Shown: positions 42,830 through 52,573 of the stretch, in pieces
Layout of the letters: the number at the start of each line of letters is the position of its first letter
How positions within the stretch are numbered: position 1 is the stretch's first letter
From: CAINVV01 sp964506325
GTDB taxonomy: Bacteria; Bacteroidota; Bacteroidia; Bacteroidales; Prolixibacteraceae
NCBI GenBank assembly: GCA_964506325.1
Contig: CAZDLO010000007.1
Location: 10,467-74,466, forward strand
Direction of reading: 5' to 3'
Length of the DNA stretch: 64,000 bases
Made by a program: the position numbers and the translations under genes
Notes under the pieces: model-generated
Databases searched by the model: none
What the model was told of the DNA's origin: nothing
Seen by the model: only the letters and a program-made list of their open reading frames with translations

Positions 42830-44476
42830 ATGAACAGCCAGTTTAAATCACTCTTTCTCCTGGTTTTATTGACGGTCATTTCGGCGAATATTTTAGCCTT
42901 TTCAGTCACAAAGGATAAAAAATTCATCAAAATACTGATCCTTAGTGGCTCCAATAACCATGAATGGAAAAAAACCACCCCTTTGCTGAACAGAATTTTT
43001 GATGAGGCAAAGCTTTTTACAACCGACATTACAGAAAAACCGGATACTCTGACCTATGCCACACTGAAGAAATTCGACCTGGTTGTCAGTAATGCCAATA
43101 CCTGGCCCGATAACGCCGCCAGGTTAAGTCCTCAATGGGAAGCGGATTTCCTGAGGTATGTCACGGAAGGTGGCGGAGTCTTGTTTTTCCATGCCGGTGC
43201 CTCCTCCTTTTACGGATGGGACGACTATTTCCGGATGGGTATCGGGCGATGGGGCAAGGCAACCCATCACAACGCACCGGTAGTTGCCAGGCTTTACGGG
43301 TTGGATCAGAAACATGAGATCACCAGGGGATTAAAGGGTTTTCAGATCATGGATGAAGTCTGGGAGGACACCGAACTCTTCAAGGGGGCAACAGCAATTG
43401 GATCGCTGAAAGCCACCAATGCAAAATTTGGTCACGCTATTGACGAGCCTGCACTTTTTGTCAACCAGACCGGCAAAGGCAGAAGTTTTTTCACCATCCT
43501 CGGCCATGATGAAAGGGCTCTGGTCAATTCCGGACTAAGGACCTTACTCCTGAGGGCCGCACAGTGGTGTGCCGGCAGGGAAGTAACCATTCCCCCACCT
43601 GCTGAAATGAGCCTGAAAAAAACCGGAAGCAAGCCAGTTTACAGCTGGAGCGAAACTGACACAACCTTTGCATTGCTCAACCAAAAGGAGATAGTTTGGC
43701 AATTCAATTACAACGACCGCTTCAGGAGACCCTATTTCCATCCACTCTCCATCAACAACACCACGATAACCTGTGTCTCACCTCCCGATCACCCCTGGCA
43801 TCTTGGCATGTGGTTTTGCTGGAAATACATCAACGGACTAAACTACTGGGAATACCTGAATGAGAACAGGTCAGCCAAAACAGGTTACAAATCAGAGGGT
43901 TCGACAGACATAACGGGGTCAAAGACCGTACGCAACCCGGATTTCTCGTCAGATATTATTTTACAGATCAGCTACCATCCCCTGAAGGGTGAACCAGTTC
44001 TGACAGAAGAGCGCAATTACCATGTTTCTGCACCTGCCGTTGATGGAAGCTATATCATCCAAGAAAATCACCTTTTCAAGGTCCTGGCAGACAGCGTTGT
44101 ACTTGACCGGACACCCGTATCCATCAAAGGAGGAAGAGTCCAGGGCGGATACGCAGGATTGTCTGTACGGTTTAACCAGGATTTTACCGCCCCTGAGCTA
44201 CGCGCTTCTTCCGATAGTGCGCAGTGCGCAAAGTGCACATGGCAATATTACGGTTTCCAAAGTCTTACCGGCAAAAAAGTAGGTATTACCATAGAACAGG
44301 ATCCCGGGCATACCCCACCAACCAGCACCTGGTATATCATCAATGAGCCTCTGATCCCGTTTTTCTACTACAGTCCTGCCTGCATCTTTGACCACAAAGT
44401 TACCTTGAAAAAAGGTGAAACACTCTCCTTAAAGTATACCATCCGGATGCTGGAAGGGGAAGGAAAATACAAATAG
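42830..44476 (+). CDS. ThuA-DUF6807 fusion protein
   Basis: Exported two-domain protein of 548 residues. The signal peptide is 1-23 (LFLLVLLTVISANILAF). Residues about 33-255 form a ThuA-like glutamine-amidotransferase-type domain (IKILILSGSNNHEWKKT, GGGVLFFHAGASSF, FTILGHDERAL). Residues about 270-545 form a DUF6807 domain (YNDRFRRPYFHPL, SPPDHPWHLGMWFCW, FYYSPACIFDHKV). In rhizobia ThuA works with ThuB, a Gfo/Idh/MocA enzyme, in making 3-keto sugars; here the Gfo/Idh 2 gene follows 63 bp later. The fusion ties DUF6807 to the same process. No catalytic triad cysteine is apparent in the ThuA part. Confidence 0.9.
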   Translation: MNSQFKSLFLLVLLTVISANILAFSVTKDKKFIKILILSGSNNHEWKKTTPLLNRIFDEAKLFTTDITEKPDTLTYATLKKFDLVVSNANTWPDNAARLSPQWEADFLRYVTEGGGVLFFHAGASSFYGWDDYFRMGIGRWGKATHHNAPVVARLYGLDQKHEITRGLKGFQIMDEVWEDTELFKGATAIGSLKATNAKFGHAIDEPALFVNQTGKGRSFFTILGHDERALVNSGLRTLLLRAAQWCAGREVTIPPPAEMSLKKTGSKPVYSWSETDTTFALLNQKEIVWQFNYNDRFRRPYFHPLSINNTTITCVSPPDHPWHLGMWFCWKYINGLNYWEYLNENRSAKTGYKSEGSTDITGSKTVRNPDFSSDIILQISYHPLKGEPVLTEERNYHVSAPAVDGSYIIQENHLFKVLADSVVLDRTPVSIKGGRVQGGYAGLSVRFNQDFTAPELRASSDSAQCAKCTWQYYGFQSLTGKKVGITIEQDPGHTPPTSTWYIINEPLIPFFYYSPACIFDHKVTLKKGETLSLKYTIRMLEGEGKYK

Positions 44477-44539
44477 CAGTCATATTTAAATTTTCAAATA
44501 AACTGGTTGAATGTTTTATAAAATCCAAATCTCTCTACC

Positions 44540-45907
44540 ATGAACAAAAATGAAAGGGAACTCTCCCGCCGCTCATTCCTGGGGCAATCCGCCAAACTTG
44601 CAGCCGGCACAGCTATTCTGCCAACAATACTTACCTCCTGCTCCAACTGGAAGGGTGCCAACGACAGGCTGGTGATCGGTCATATCGGTGTAGGCTCACG
44701 GGGCACTGATGAATTGATGAATTATTTCCTTCCCCTGCGTGAAGCAATGAATATCGCTGTATGTGATGTCTTCAGGGATCGCCGCGAAAGTGCGGCCAAA
44801 AGTATCAACGACTTTTACAGGGAGAATAAATTCACCAACGAAGCGTGCAAAAGTTACCTGGATATGGCAGAGATCCTGGAGCGCAAGGACATCGATGCGG
44901 TACATATCACCACTCCGGACCATTGGCACGTTCTTGCAGCGATAAAAGCCGCCAGGGCCGGAAAACATATCATGCTGGCCAAGCCACTGGGACTCAGTTA
45001 TCCCCAAAACCTGGTTCTTGCCAAAGAGTTAAAGGCCAACAATGTCAGGTTCCATTACGGAACACAGCAACGCACACTGGACCATATGCAGATAGGTTAT
45101 AACATGATCAGGGAGGGATTGATCGGCGATATCGAGCGTGTGGACGTTTGGGCACCCGGCAAGAATGATGTTCCGGTTCCGGTATGCAACGAGGTTCCGG
45201 TTCCGGCAGATTTTGATTTCGACCGCTGGACAGGGCCGGCCCCGATGAGGCCTTATTGTCCGGATCGTGTAACCAACAACAGCTCCTGGTTTAACAACGA
45301 CTACAGTATAGGATTCCTCGGAGGCTGGGGTGCACATCCCCTGGATATTATGGTCTGGATCCTGAAGGAAAAAGTCAGCGGCAGCTACAGCTGCGAAGGA
45401 ACCGGCCAGTTCTGGCAAGGGGGCGGACTTTACAACAACATTCTCTCATGGGACCTCAACTGTAAATACGACAACGGACTACAGGTTCATTTTATCAGTC
45501 AGGACGTGGCTTCAGTAACTATCCTGAAAGATAAAGCTGTCAAGGAATCCAACGGCACTACATTTTTTGGCACCAAGGGCTGGATATCCCTCAGCAGGTC
45601 ATCCTGCCAGTCGAATATTCCCGAACTGGACAAGAAACTCAATGATGTTCCAAAACAGGCCAATGGCAGGGTGAAGGGTGAGAACAACACGATGGGAAAA
45701 AGGTTCATCTCCATAGTGAGGGGAAAAGAACCGGAACTTGGTCCGCTGGATGAAGCAAGCATGTCTGATACCATCAGCCACATGGGTAATATTGCCATCC
45801 GCACAGGACGCAAGGTGACATGGGATCCGGCCAAAGGAGAAGTTTCAGGCGACCCGGAAGCAAATAATTTGTACATCAGGGAGATGAGGGAAAATTACAG
45901 TATGTAG
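44540..45907 (+). CDS. Gfo/Idh/MocA-family oxidoreductase (2), Tat lipoprotein
   Basis: Oxidoreductase-fold protein of 455 residues. The N-terminus combines a twin-arginine motif (SRRSFLGQ, 9-16) with a lipobox ending in C34 (ILTSC), so it should be exported folded and lipid-anchored. The Rossmann glycines are IGVGSRG (49-55), TPDHWH is at 125-130, and the usual EKP is AKP (147-149) with the lysine kept. GGWGAHPLDIMVW lies in the substrate domain. It is the last gene of the isomerase/ThuA-DUF6807 operon and is the natural ThuB-like partner. Sugar oxidation or NAD-assisted glycoside cleavage is likely. Confidence 0.92.
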   Translation: MNKNERELSRRSFLGQSAKLAAGTAILPTILTSCSNWKGANDRLVIGHIGVGSRGTDELMNYFLPLREAMNIAVCDVFRDRRESAAKSINDFYRENKFTNEACKSYLDMAEILERKDIDAVHITTPDHWHVLAAIKAARAGKHIMLAKPLGLSYPQNLVLAKELKANNVRFHYGTQQRTLDHMQIGYNMIREGLIGDIERVDVWAPGKNDVPVPVCNEVPVPADFDFDRWTGPAPMRPYCPDRVTNNSSWFNNDYSIGFLGGWGAHPLDIMVWILKEKVSGSYSCEGTGQFWQGGGLYNNILSWDLNCKYDNGLQVHFISQDVASVTILKDKAVKESNGTTFFGTKGWISLSRSSCQSNIPELDKKLNDVPKQANGRVKGENNTMGKRFISIVRGKEPELGPLDEASMSDTISHMGNIAIRTGRKVTWDPAKGEVSGDPEANNLYIREMRENYSM

Positions 45908-45911
45908 GAAA

Positions 45912-47291
45912 TCACCTGTTGGCCTTCTCATCATCAAATTCACCTTCCCACCTGGCTATTACAGTGGTGGCAAGACAGTTGCCAATAACATTGACCCCGG
46001 TTCTGGCCATGTCAAGCAGGACGTCAATGCCAAGGATGATCATTACCGGCTCTACCGGTAATCCAAACGTCGTGACTGTACCCAGCAATATGACGAAGGA
46101 GGCCCGGGAGACTCCAGCTACCCCTTTGCTTGTTAGCATAAGGGTCAGTGCAATAACAATCTGCTTTTCGAGGGAAAGCTCTATTCCGGCTGCCTGAGCC
46201 ACGAAAACGGCTGCAAGCGACAAATACAGCGTAGATCCATCGAGATTGAAACTGTATCCTGTTGGGATGACAAACGATACAATTTTACGCGGAACGCCGA
46301 AGTCCTCCATGGATTCCATAGCCGAAGGAAGTGCCGATTCCGAATTGGCCGTGGCAAATGCAATGGAGGCAGGTTTGGATACTGCCGACATGAATTTAAG
46401 GACAGGTATTCTGAACAACAGGGCAACTGGCAGCAATACCAGGAGAAGAAAGGCAATGAGAGCAACATACAATGTCACAAGCAGTTTCAGCAGGGTAAAG
46501 AGCACGTCAGTTCCCATGTGGCCAATGGTATAGGCAATGGCGGAAAATACCGCAACCGGGGCAAAATACATCACGATGTTCGTAAACTTGAACATAGTCT
46601 CGGTCAGGCTGGCCGTAATATTCAGCATCGGTGTCTTGTGTTTTTCGCCTACCATGGAGAGCCCGATCCCGAAAATAATACTGAAAATGACAATCTGAAG
46701 GATATTTCCCTCTGCAACAGCTTTGGCAATGTTCTCCGGGAAAATATGAAGAATAAACTCTTGCGTTGTCTGTATTTTTGCAGCAGCGACCGGCAAATTT
46801 CCGGTTAACGACGAAATATTGATCCCGACGCCGGCTTTTGAAACATTGATGGCGATCAGGCCAATAATTAGGGCAAGCGTGGAGGCAACCTCAAAATATA
46901 CAAGCGACTTCCACCCCATCCGGCCCACCTGCTTCAGATCCGTATGACCGGCGATACCGTTGACAAGAGTGGCAAACAACAGTGGGGCAATGATTGTCTT
47001 GATCATGCGGAGGAAAATCTCACTCAGGAATTGCAATGAATTGGCGGTCTGCGGAAAATCAAACCCAAATTCAGCACCTGCCACCAAACCCAGCAGAATC
47101 CAGATGGTCAGGGATTTTTTCTTCCAGGCAATGAGGGCGAATGCCAGTATGGTAATCATCCTGCAAACAGCTAAAAAACTATCATTCAGCTCTGCGATAT
47201 GAAATATTTTCAAAAATGAAACCAGCACTGTGACTGTCAGGGTTATTATTAAAACCCAGGTGCTCCGGCTCAGTGAATTTTTATTCTTCAT
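45912..47291 (-). CDS. Dicarboxylate/amino acid:cation symporter (DAACS family)
   Basis: Inner-membrane secondary transporter of 459 residues importing C4-dicarboxylates, glutamate or aspartate with H+ or Na+. About eight membrane helices plus two re-entrant hairpins are visible; signatures are ATANSESALPSAMESM (serine-rich hairpin), PTGYSFNLDGSTLYLSLAA and SKGVAGVSRASFVIL. The C-terminus has DVLLDMARTGVNVIGNCLA. The frame extends to a TTG at 47321; the ATG at 47291 is preferred. It converges with Gfo/Idh 2, only 4 bp apart. It could supply the cell with organic acids, without a demonstrated link to the neighbouring sugar genes. Confidence 0.93.
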   Translation of the reverse strand: MKNKNSLSRSTWVLIITLTVTVLVSFLKIFHIAELNDSFLAVCRMITILAFALIAWKKKSLTIWILLGLVAGAEFGFDFPQTANSLQFLSEIFLRMIKTIIAPLLFATLVNGIAGHTDLKQVGRMGWKSLVYFEVASTLALIIGLIAINVSKAGVGINISSLTGNLPVAAAKIQTTQEFILHIFPENIAKAVAEGNILQIVIFSIIFGIGLSMVGEKHKTPMLNITASLTETMFKFTNIVMYFAPVAVFSAIAYTIGHMGTDVLFTLLKLLVTLYVALIAFLLLVLLPVALLFRIPVLKFMSAVSKPASIAFATANSESALPSAMESMEDFGVPRKIVSFVIPTGYSFNLDGSTLYLSLAAVFVAQAAGIELSLEKQIVIALTLMLTSKGVAGVSRASFVILLGTVTTFGLPVEPVMIILGIDVLLDMARTGVNVIGNCLATTVIARWEGEFDDEKANR

Positions 47292-47547
47292 TCGATTTTC
47301 CGGGGTAAAATTCTTTTCCAAATAATAAACAGTGAATTATTTTTATCCTGCCGGGAACACCAATAATTTTCCAATTCCCTCATTTCGAGATCGCAAGTAT
47401 TTTATTGGAGAAACTAATGATAAATAGTTAGTTATGCCCGGCATGGCTTCCAAAGATAATTAATCTGTTCAATTTCTGCTGCAATCTTCAAAAGAGAATC
47501 ATATCGACGTATCCTTGATGGCGACCCAGGATTTCAGGTTTAGTTGG

Positions 47548-47555
47548 TATATTTG
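47548..47555 (+). promoter_or_regulatory. -7 promoter element of the aldo/keto reductase gene
   Basis: TATATTTG is an exact TAnnTTTG match 21 bases before the ATG at 47576. No TTTG is present at the proper upstream spacing. Confidence 0.5.
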
Positions 47556-47575
47556 CCACCCTATTTAAATAACTT

Positions 47576-48748
47576 ATGGATTTCAGCTCTTTTTCTGTTT
47601 ATCGTCCAAAAATGGAGTATCGTCGTTTCGGCCGGACTGAAAAGATGGTTAGTGTTATCACGCTTGGTGGTATGAGGTTTAAACGTGCGAATGAAGAACC
47701 CCGCCATGTTGTTCCAGCCGAGACCTTAACACAATGCCGTGAGAAGGTTGAAAAGGCATTTGCCCAGGGCATCAACCTTGTTGAAACCGCATGGGGATAC
47801 AACAAGAGCGAGCATGCCTATGGCCAGGTATTGAATGACGAACTGAAGATCAAACGTGATTCGTACTTCCTGATGACCAAAGGCAGTCCGAAAAGTGCGG
47901 ATGAAACACGTAAGATGGTTGCCCTGCAATTGAAAGCTTTGAAGACAGAGTATTTCGATTTTTATGCGTGGCATGGAATTAACAACCTGGAACTGCTCTC
48001 CATCGCTTGTGCAAAAGGGGGTCCCGTGGAAGAACTGCTGAAATTGAAAAAAGAAGGTATCATCGGACACGTAGGTTTCAGTACACATGCTCCGCTGGAT
48101 GTAATCCTGAAAGCCATAGAAACCGGCATGTTCGATTTTGTCAATCTGCATTATTACTATTTCTTCCAGAGGAACAGACCTGCCATCGACCTTGCAGCGA
48201 CCAAAGACATGGGTGTTTTTATTATTTCTCCCAACGACAAGGGCGGACAGTTGTCGAATTCACCCCAAAAGCTGATGGATCTGACTTCCCCTCTTCATCC
48301 AATACAATGGAACGCCCGTTTCTGCCTGGGGCACGAAACCATTCATACCCTCTCTTTCGGTCTTCCGGTAACAGCCCAATTCAGCCACCTGGATGGAATC
48401 TTCCCTGCCCCGGCGCCCATGTCGGCCGGAGACCACCAGGTCAAAATACTGCTGGACAACCAGAAACAGCTGATCCCCCATGCTGATTTTGACGGTTATG
48501 CCATGGAAAACGATCCTTCCGGGATAAATATCCCTGAAATACTGCGTTTTAGAATGCTTTGGAAATGCTATGACATGAAGGATTTTGGTATTTACCGGTA
48601 CAACATGCTCCAGGAGAAAGGCCATTATTTCCCGGGACATTTTCCAACTGAAGAAAATCTGAGGAAAATCGATCTGTCAAAATGCCCTCCCGGGATTCCT
48701 GTCGAGGATCTGATCCGCGAAACTCATGAAGGACTTTACAGAAAATAA
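47576..48748 (+). CDS. Aldo/keto reductase
   Basis: NAD(P)H-dependent (beta/alpha)8 oxidoreductase of 390 residues. Catalytic-tetrad positions are visible: VETAWGYNKSE (Tyr, with Glu in place of the usual Asp), K in YFLMTKGSP, and H in DFYAWHGIN. IGHVGFSTHA and GVFIISPNDKGGQL follow. The C-terminal 100 residues are longer than in simple AKRs. The ATG at 47576 fits the nearby -7 box; an internal ATG at 47612 (EYRRFGRTEK) is the alternative. The gene is single, within the carbohydrate region. The substrate is unknown, and the D to E change may affect activity. Confidence 0.88.
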   Translation: MDFSSFSVYRPKMEYRRFGRTEKMVSVITLGGMRFKRANEEPRHVVPAETLTQCREKVEKAFAQGINLVETAWGYNKSEHAYGQVLNDELKIKRDSYFLMTKGSPKSADETRKMVALQLKALKTEYFDFYAWHGINNLELLSIACAKGGPVEELLKLKKEGIIGHVGFSTHAPLDVILKAIETGMFDFVNLHYYYFFQRNRPAIDLAATKDMGVFIISPNDKGGQLSNSPQKLMDLTSPLHPIQWNARFCLGHETIHTLSFGLPVTAQFSHLDGIFPAPAPMSAGDHQVKILLDNQKQLIPHADFDGYAMENDPSGINIPEILRFRMLWKCYDMKDFGIYRYNMLQEKGHYFPGHFPTEENLRKIDLSKCPPGIPVEDLIRETHEGLYRK

Positions 48749-48834
48749 CCGACGGTGGTAAATCACAAAATTTCGTAACCCGGCTGTCTTACTTTAAGAT
48801 GTTGACAAATAAAGATTTAAGCAGTCACAACAGT

Positions 48835-49683
48835 TTACTTAATAAAATTATTTTCCTTCAGCTCCCTGAATGCAATATTCAGTTCTGCCTCCGTATTCAT
48901 AACGATGGGACCACGCCAGGCAATAGGTTCTCCGATGGGCTTTCCCGAAATCAAAATAAACCTCGCTCCGGTTCCCCCGGTCGATATATTAACAAAGGAT
49001 CCTTTCCCAAACAAAGCGCCTGTGCCGGCGCGCAAGAGTTCAGCCCTTCTTTCATCTAAATTTGCCTCTCCTTCGAAGAGATACAAAAACACCGTATAAT
49101 CGGGATTGACAGGCACTGACAACTCACTGTTCTCAGCCATTTCCACTTCTATATATACCGGATCTGCTATGATATTTTGCACCGGACCGAAGACTCCGCC
49201 AAAAGTACCGGCAAGCACCTTTACCCTAACCCCTCCGGGCATTATTACCTCCGGTATCTTATGGGCAGGAATATCCTGGTAACGAGGAGGCATCATTTTA
49301 TTTGCGGCAGGAAGATTCACCCACAACTGGAATCCTCCCATGCGGCCCCCCAGGTTCTGGGGCATCTCCTGGTGAATAATGCCACTGCCGGCAGTCATCC
49401 ACTGGACATCACCTTTCCCGATAACACCGCTGTTGCCAAGGCTGTCGCTGTGTTCAACCTTGCCATCCAGCATATAGGTAACAGTTTCAATTCCCCGGTG
49501 GGGATGCCAGGGAAAGCCTGCTATGTAATCATCCGGCTTGTTTGAACCGAAAAAATCCAGCATCAGAAACGGATCCAGCATACCTTGCTCGTAAAAACCG
49601 AATATCCTGGTAAGGCGCACACCTGCCCCGTCTGAAGTTGCCTGTCCCCGGATGATACGGCTTATTTTTCTGCATGTCTCCAT
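48835..49683 (-). CDS. Pirin-family protein
   Basis: Bicupin metal-binding protein of 282 residues. The N-terminal cupin has the metal ligands of pirin: FPWHPHRGIETVTYML, GKVEHSDS and GIIHQEMP. The second cupin includes DYTVFLYLFEGEAN and ends with the typical GKPIGEPIAWRGPIVMNT. Bacterial pirins have been reported as quercetinases or redox regulators; which applies here cannot be seen. It converges with the aldo/keto reductase and has no same-strand partner close by. Identity as a pirin is secure. Confidence 0.95.
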   Translation of the reverse strand: METCRKISRIIRGQATSDGAGVRLTRIFGFYEQGMLDPFLMLDFFGSNKPDDYIAGFPWHPHRGIETVTYMLDGKVEHSDSLGNSGVIGKGDVQWMTAGSGIIHQEMPQNLGGRMGGFQLWVNLPAANKMMPPRYQDIPAHKIPEVIMPGGVRVKVLAGTFGGVFGPVQNIIADPVYIEVEMAENSELSVPVNPDYTVFLYLFEGEANLDERRAELLRAGTGALFGKGSFVNISTGGTGARFILISGKPIGEPIAWRGPIVMNTEAELNIAFRELKENNFIK

Positions 49684-49847
49684 GTATTCAGGTCTTTATT
49701 ATCAATTTTGATTTTACCCAATTCTAGCTTACAATCCTTACAACAGCTTCCAAACCGGATCAAAAGATGCGGGCAATAGGAAACTGACTCCTTCGTGCAA
49801 CATAAAAATGGAAAAGAAGGAAAACCAGGACCATTCTTTTGGTCAGT

Positions 49848-51530
49848 TCATTTTACCCCGGTTTCCAATACCTGGTTCAGTTCCAGTAATTTTTTTCTCA
49901 AGGTCTGATAAGGCAAATCCTGAACTGCCAGCTTATTATCAATGGCCAGGCTTGCCGCAGCTGCAGCCGATTGACCAAGGATCATGAAAACCGGCTCCAT
50001 CCTGATAGAACCATACGCAATGTGACTGGAGGACACACAAACCGGGACCAGCAAATTGGCGCATTCCTCCTTTTTGGGAAGGATAGACCCGAAAGAGATG
50101 GAATAAGGACCTTTGAGGTGGACCTGCACATCTCCTTCATTCTGAACATATCCCTGTGAGGTGACATACCTCTGGATGTTGTGAGAGTCCATGTTGTAAG
50201 AGCCCATCCCTACCGGGTCGCTGATCTTTCTTTTGTTGGTAACATCATGTTCAGTCGTGATGTAAACTCCTTTCATTCGCCGGGCCTCCCTGATGTAAAG
50301 TTGCCTGGGCCAGTTTCCGTTGTCTTTGAACTCATCAGCGGCCAGGCCCCATTGTGAAATCTTTGCCCTGACCTCTTCTGAAACACGCTTTTCGTTGCTC
50401 AGAAAATAGAACAACCCTTTCTGGTACTGTTCGTGAGCCTTGATAATCTCTTTCCTCCGCTCATAATTCGCCTCCGGATAGTCATAGTTACCTCCAATGA
50501 AATCGCTGCTGAAAGGACCGTGGTTGTTGGTATCCGTCTTGTTGTTCGGAACCCTGTCGTATTTGGCAAACCAATCCATCCAACCGGTGTCAAGCACCCT
50601 GGCCACCAATTCGTAATTTTCAGGTTTGTAATTTTCAGGTTTGGGAAATGGCACCCTGTTCCCGGGATTGTCGCTCAGACAAAGCCTGAAACAATAGGCC
50701 TGAACCTTCTTGTCACCGGAGCAATTAGGCTCGACAGGCTCGGGAGAAATCCCGTAAAGCAGTCCGCTTTCCTTCTTTCCGGGAACCTTGTAGGGATCGA
50801 TGGGATCCTTAAAAAAATGCCCCCTCTCCTTAATATCTGCCTGAACACCATTGTAAGTCTCCTGGTAGGTGGAACATGACTCCCTTCCAACCGTGTAGGA
50901 AACCCCCGCAGCTGCCATGAGATCTCCTTCGTAAGTGGCATCGATAAACATTTTGCCGGCGATGGTCTTGCCCGAAAGCGTACCAATTGAAACAATCCTT
51001 CCATCTTTTTTCACGACACCTTTCTGGCGGTCCAGCCATTCATTCCGCATGACCGTTATATTGTTCTCCTTTACCAGGTCCTCAAATACCTTCTCCGCCA
51101 CATGTGGTTCAAAAATCCACATGGTCCTGTTCTCACCATCCATCGCGACGGTTCCTTGTCCCTTATTCCCGAAGGCTGAGTGTTTTTCCCAGGTCCAGGC
51201 CGAAGAATCGTTGTAGTGCAAATAAACCCGGTGGTAGAATTCACGGGATAATCCGCCAATCACAGATTTATTGCCTGTATCGGTAAATCCAAGTCCACCG
51301 GAGGAAAGACCGCCCAGATGGGTATCCGGAGAAACCACCAACACCGATTTCCCTAAATGAACCGCTTCTACCGCTGCAATGACAGCTGAAGAGTTTCCTC
51401 CGTAAACAACAATGTCGGCGGAATAAACATTTGATTGCGACCGGTCTCTGGCATTTCCGGCTTTCATAGAAAAAATAGCCAAAACTGCTATAATAACCAG
51501 GAAATGAAACACATTGGCAATTTTTTTCAT
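49848..51530 (-). CDS. Secreted FAD-dependent oxidoreductase
   Basis: Flavoprotein of 560 residues with a signal peptide (about 1-28, FHFLVIIAVLAIFSMKAGNA). The FAD-binding start is DIVVYGGNSSAVIAAVEAVH, where the middle glycine of GxGxxG is replaced (GGNSSA), as in the FAD_oxidored family that includes proteins annotated as xanthan lyase. LGGLSSGGLGFTD and KMFIDATYEGDLMAAAG follow, and the C-terminal GQSAAAAASLAID completes the FAD site. It lies 65 bp downstream of the GH16 gene on the same strand. A role in oxidising carbohydrate is plausible; the substrate is unknown. Confidence 0.9.
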   Translation of the reverse strand: MKKIANVFHFLVIIAVLAIFSMKAGNARDRSQSNVYSADIVVYGGNSSAVIAAVEAVHLGKSVLVVSPDTHLGGLSSGGLGFTDTGNKSVIGGLSREFYHRVYLHYNDSSAWTWEKHSAFGNKGQGTVAMDGENRTMWIFEPHVAEKVFEDLVKENNITVMRNEWLDRQKGVVKKDGRIVSIGTLSGKTIAGKMFIDATYEGDLMAAAGVSYTVGRESCSTYQETYNGVQADIKERGHFFKDPIDPYKVPGKKESGLLYGISPEPVEPNCSGDKKVQAYCFRLCLSDNPGNRVPFPKPENYKPENYELVARVLDTGWMDWFAKYDRVPNNKTDTNNHGPFSSDFIGGNYDYPEANYERRKEIIKAHEQYQKGLFYFLSNEKRVSEEVRAKISQWGLAADEFKDNGNWPRQLYIREARRMKGVYITTEHDVTNKRKISDPVGMGSYNMDSHNIQRYVTSQGYVQNEGDVQVHLKGPYSISFGSILPKKEECANLLVPVCVSSSHIAYGSIRMEPVFMILGQSAAAAASLAIDNKLAVQDLPYQTLRKKLLELNQVLETGVK

Positions 51531-51540
51531 ACCTCAATAT

Positions 51541-51592
51541 TCATAATTCTTAACTCATGACTCATAACTCATAATTCATAATTCTTAACTCC
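51541..51592. repeat. Short tandem-like repeats between GH16 and the FAD oxidoreductase
   Basis: CATAATTCTTAACTC occurs at 51542-51556 and 51577-51591, with ACTCATGACTCATAACTCATAATTC between them. Low-complexity direct repeats in the 65-bp intercistronic gap; no spacer structure to suggest CRISPR. Confidence 0.6.
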
Positions 51593-51595
51593 CCA

Positions 51596-52369
51596 TCATT
51601 TCTTCGTATACACCTTCACATAATCGACAATAAACACGTCTGGAAAGACCGTTTTGGCAATTTCTGCCTTCTCACCGGGAAATTCCATGCTGAGAATCAT
51701 GTATTCATCAATTTGGGAGATACCCTGTGTTACCTCATAAAATTTGTAACCGTCCACATAGAAGATGTATTTATCGGGGAGCCATTCGAGGGCAAAAATG
51801 TGAAAACCGTCACTCACTCCTTTCAGGTAACTCTGCATTCCGTGGGTCGACTGCTGGTGCGGGCCGTACGCCCAATGCACGTTGTGCGAAACAATATCTG
51901 TCCCGAGTTTTTTGAAAAACTCCATAACATCTATCTCTGCACCATATACCGCAGGGTCTTCCCCCTGGCTTATCTGCTTGGATTGAAGCCAGAAAGCTCC
52001 CCAGACACCGGGGGACTTTTGCAACTGCGCCCGGCACTCGTAATATCCGTACCTGGACATAAAAAGGTCCTGCGTCCCGACAGCACTGCTCATCAGGGTG
52101 TCTCCCCGCTTAAGGGCATACAGCTTCAGGAAACCATCCTCCACTTTGACGGCCTCTTTTGATACCCAGTCCAGTCTTCTCTTACCTATGCCACGGACTT
52201 TCCATTTGGTGGTGTCAAGCTGGTTACCATTGAAATTATCTTCCCAGGTAAGGGAATAACCAAGTTCCCGTGGAGTATATATTTTGTCAGACATAGGGCC
52301 CTGCGCAGGCCTCTGGGCAAAACAGCTGAAGGAAATTATTAAAATACAAGCAATTAGGATTAATTTCAT
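51596..52369 (-). CDS. Glycoside hydrolase family 16 (beta-glucanase-like)
   Basis: Secreted endo-acting glycosidase of 257 residues with a signal peptide (about 1-19). The GH16 catalytic signature ExDxxE is AEIDVMEF with nucleophile E145, D147 and acid/base E150. ELGYSLTWEDNFNGNQLDTTKW opens the jelly-roll, and SRYGYYECRAQLQKSPGVWGAFWLQ (residues 105-129) and FALEWLPDKYIFYVDG are typical. Likely substrates are beta-1,3 or mixed-linkage glucans, but GH16 also covers agarases and carrageenases. It precedes the FAD oxidoreductase and lies among Gfo/Idh genes, in keeping with glycan use. Confidence 0.93.
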   Translation of the reverse strand: MKLILIACILIISFSCFAQRPAQGPMSDKIYTPRELGYSLTWEDNFNGNQLDTTKWKVRGIGKRRLDWVSKEAVKVEDGFLKLYALKRGDTLMSSAVGTQDLFMSRYGYYECRAQLQKSPGVWGAFWLQSKQISQGEDPAVYGAEIDVMEFFKKLGTDIVSHNVHWAYGPHQQSTHGMQSYLKGVSDGFHIFALEWLPDKYIFYVDGYKFYEVTQGISQIDEYMILSMEFPGEKAEIAKTVFPDVFIVDYVKVYTKK

Positions 52370-52573
52370 GGCAATAGTTCAAATAGTTAGTGTTTCAATT
52401 TGTTGTTTTGGAAAATCTCCATTAAAATAGTAAATAATTTTGCACTGTAATGCATTTGTGCGTGCGGCCTGCCTGATTTCCGATTACCTATTGTTCAACG
52501 AGTAAACGGAAGAGAATGCAGGAGAATGATTTACCCGAAAAAGTGGTTACTTTTGGAAAAACAGCAGAAAATC

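Noticed and set aside
51541..51592. CRISPR-like repeats
   Set aside because: Repeats are only 15 bp, imperfect, and without spacers of constant length; no cas genes nearby.
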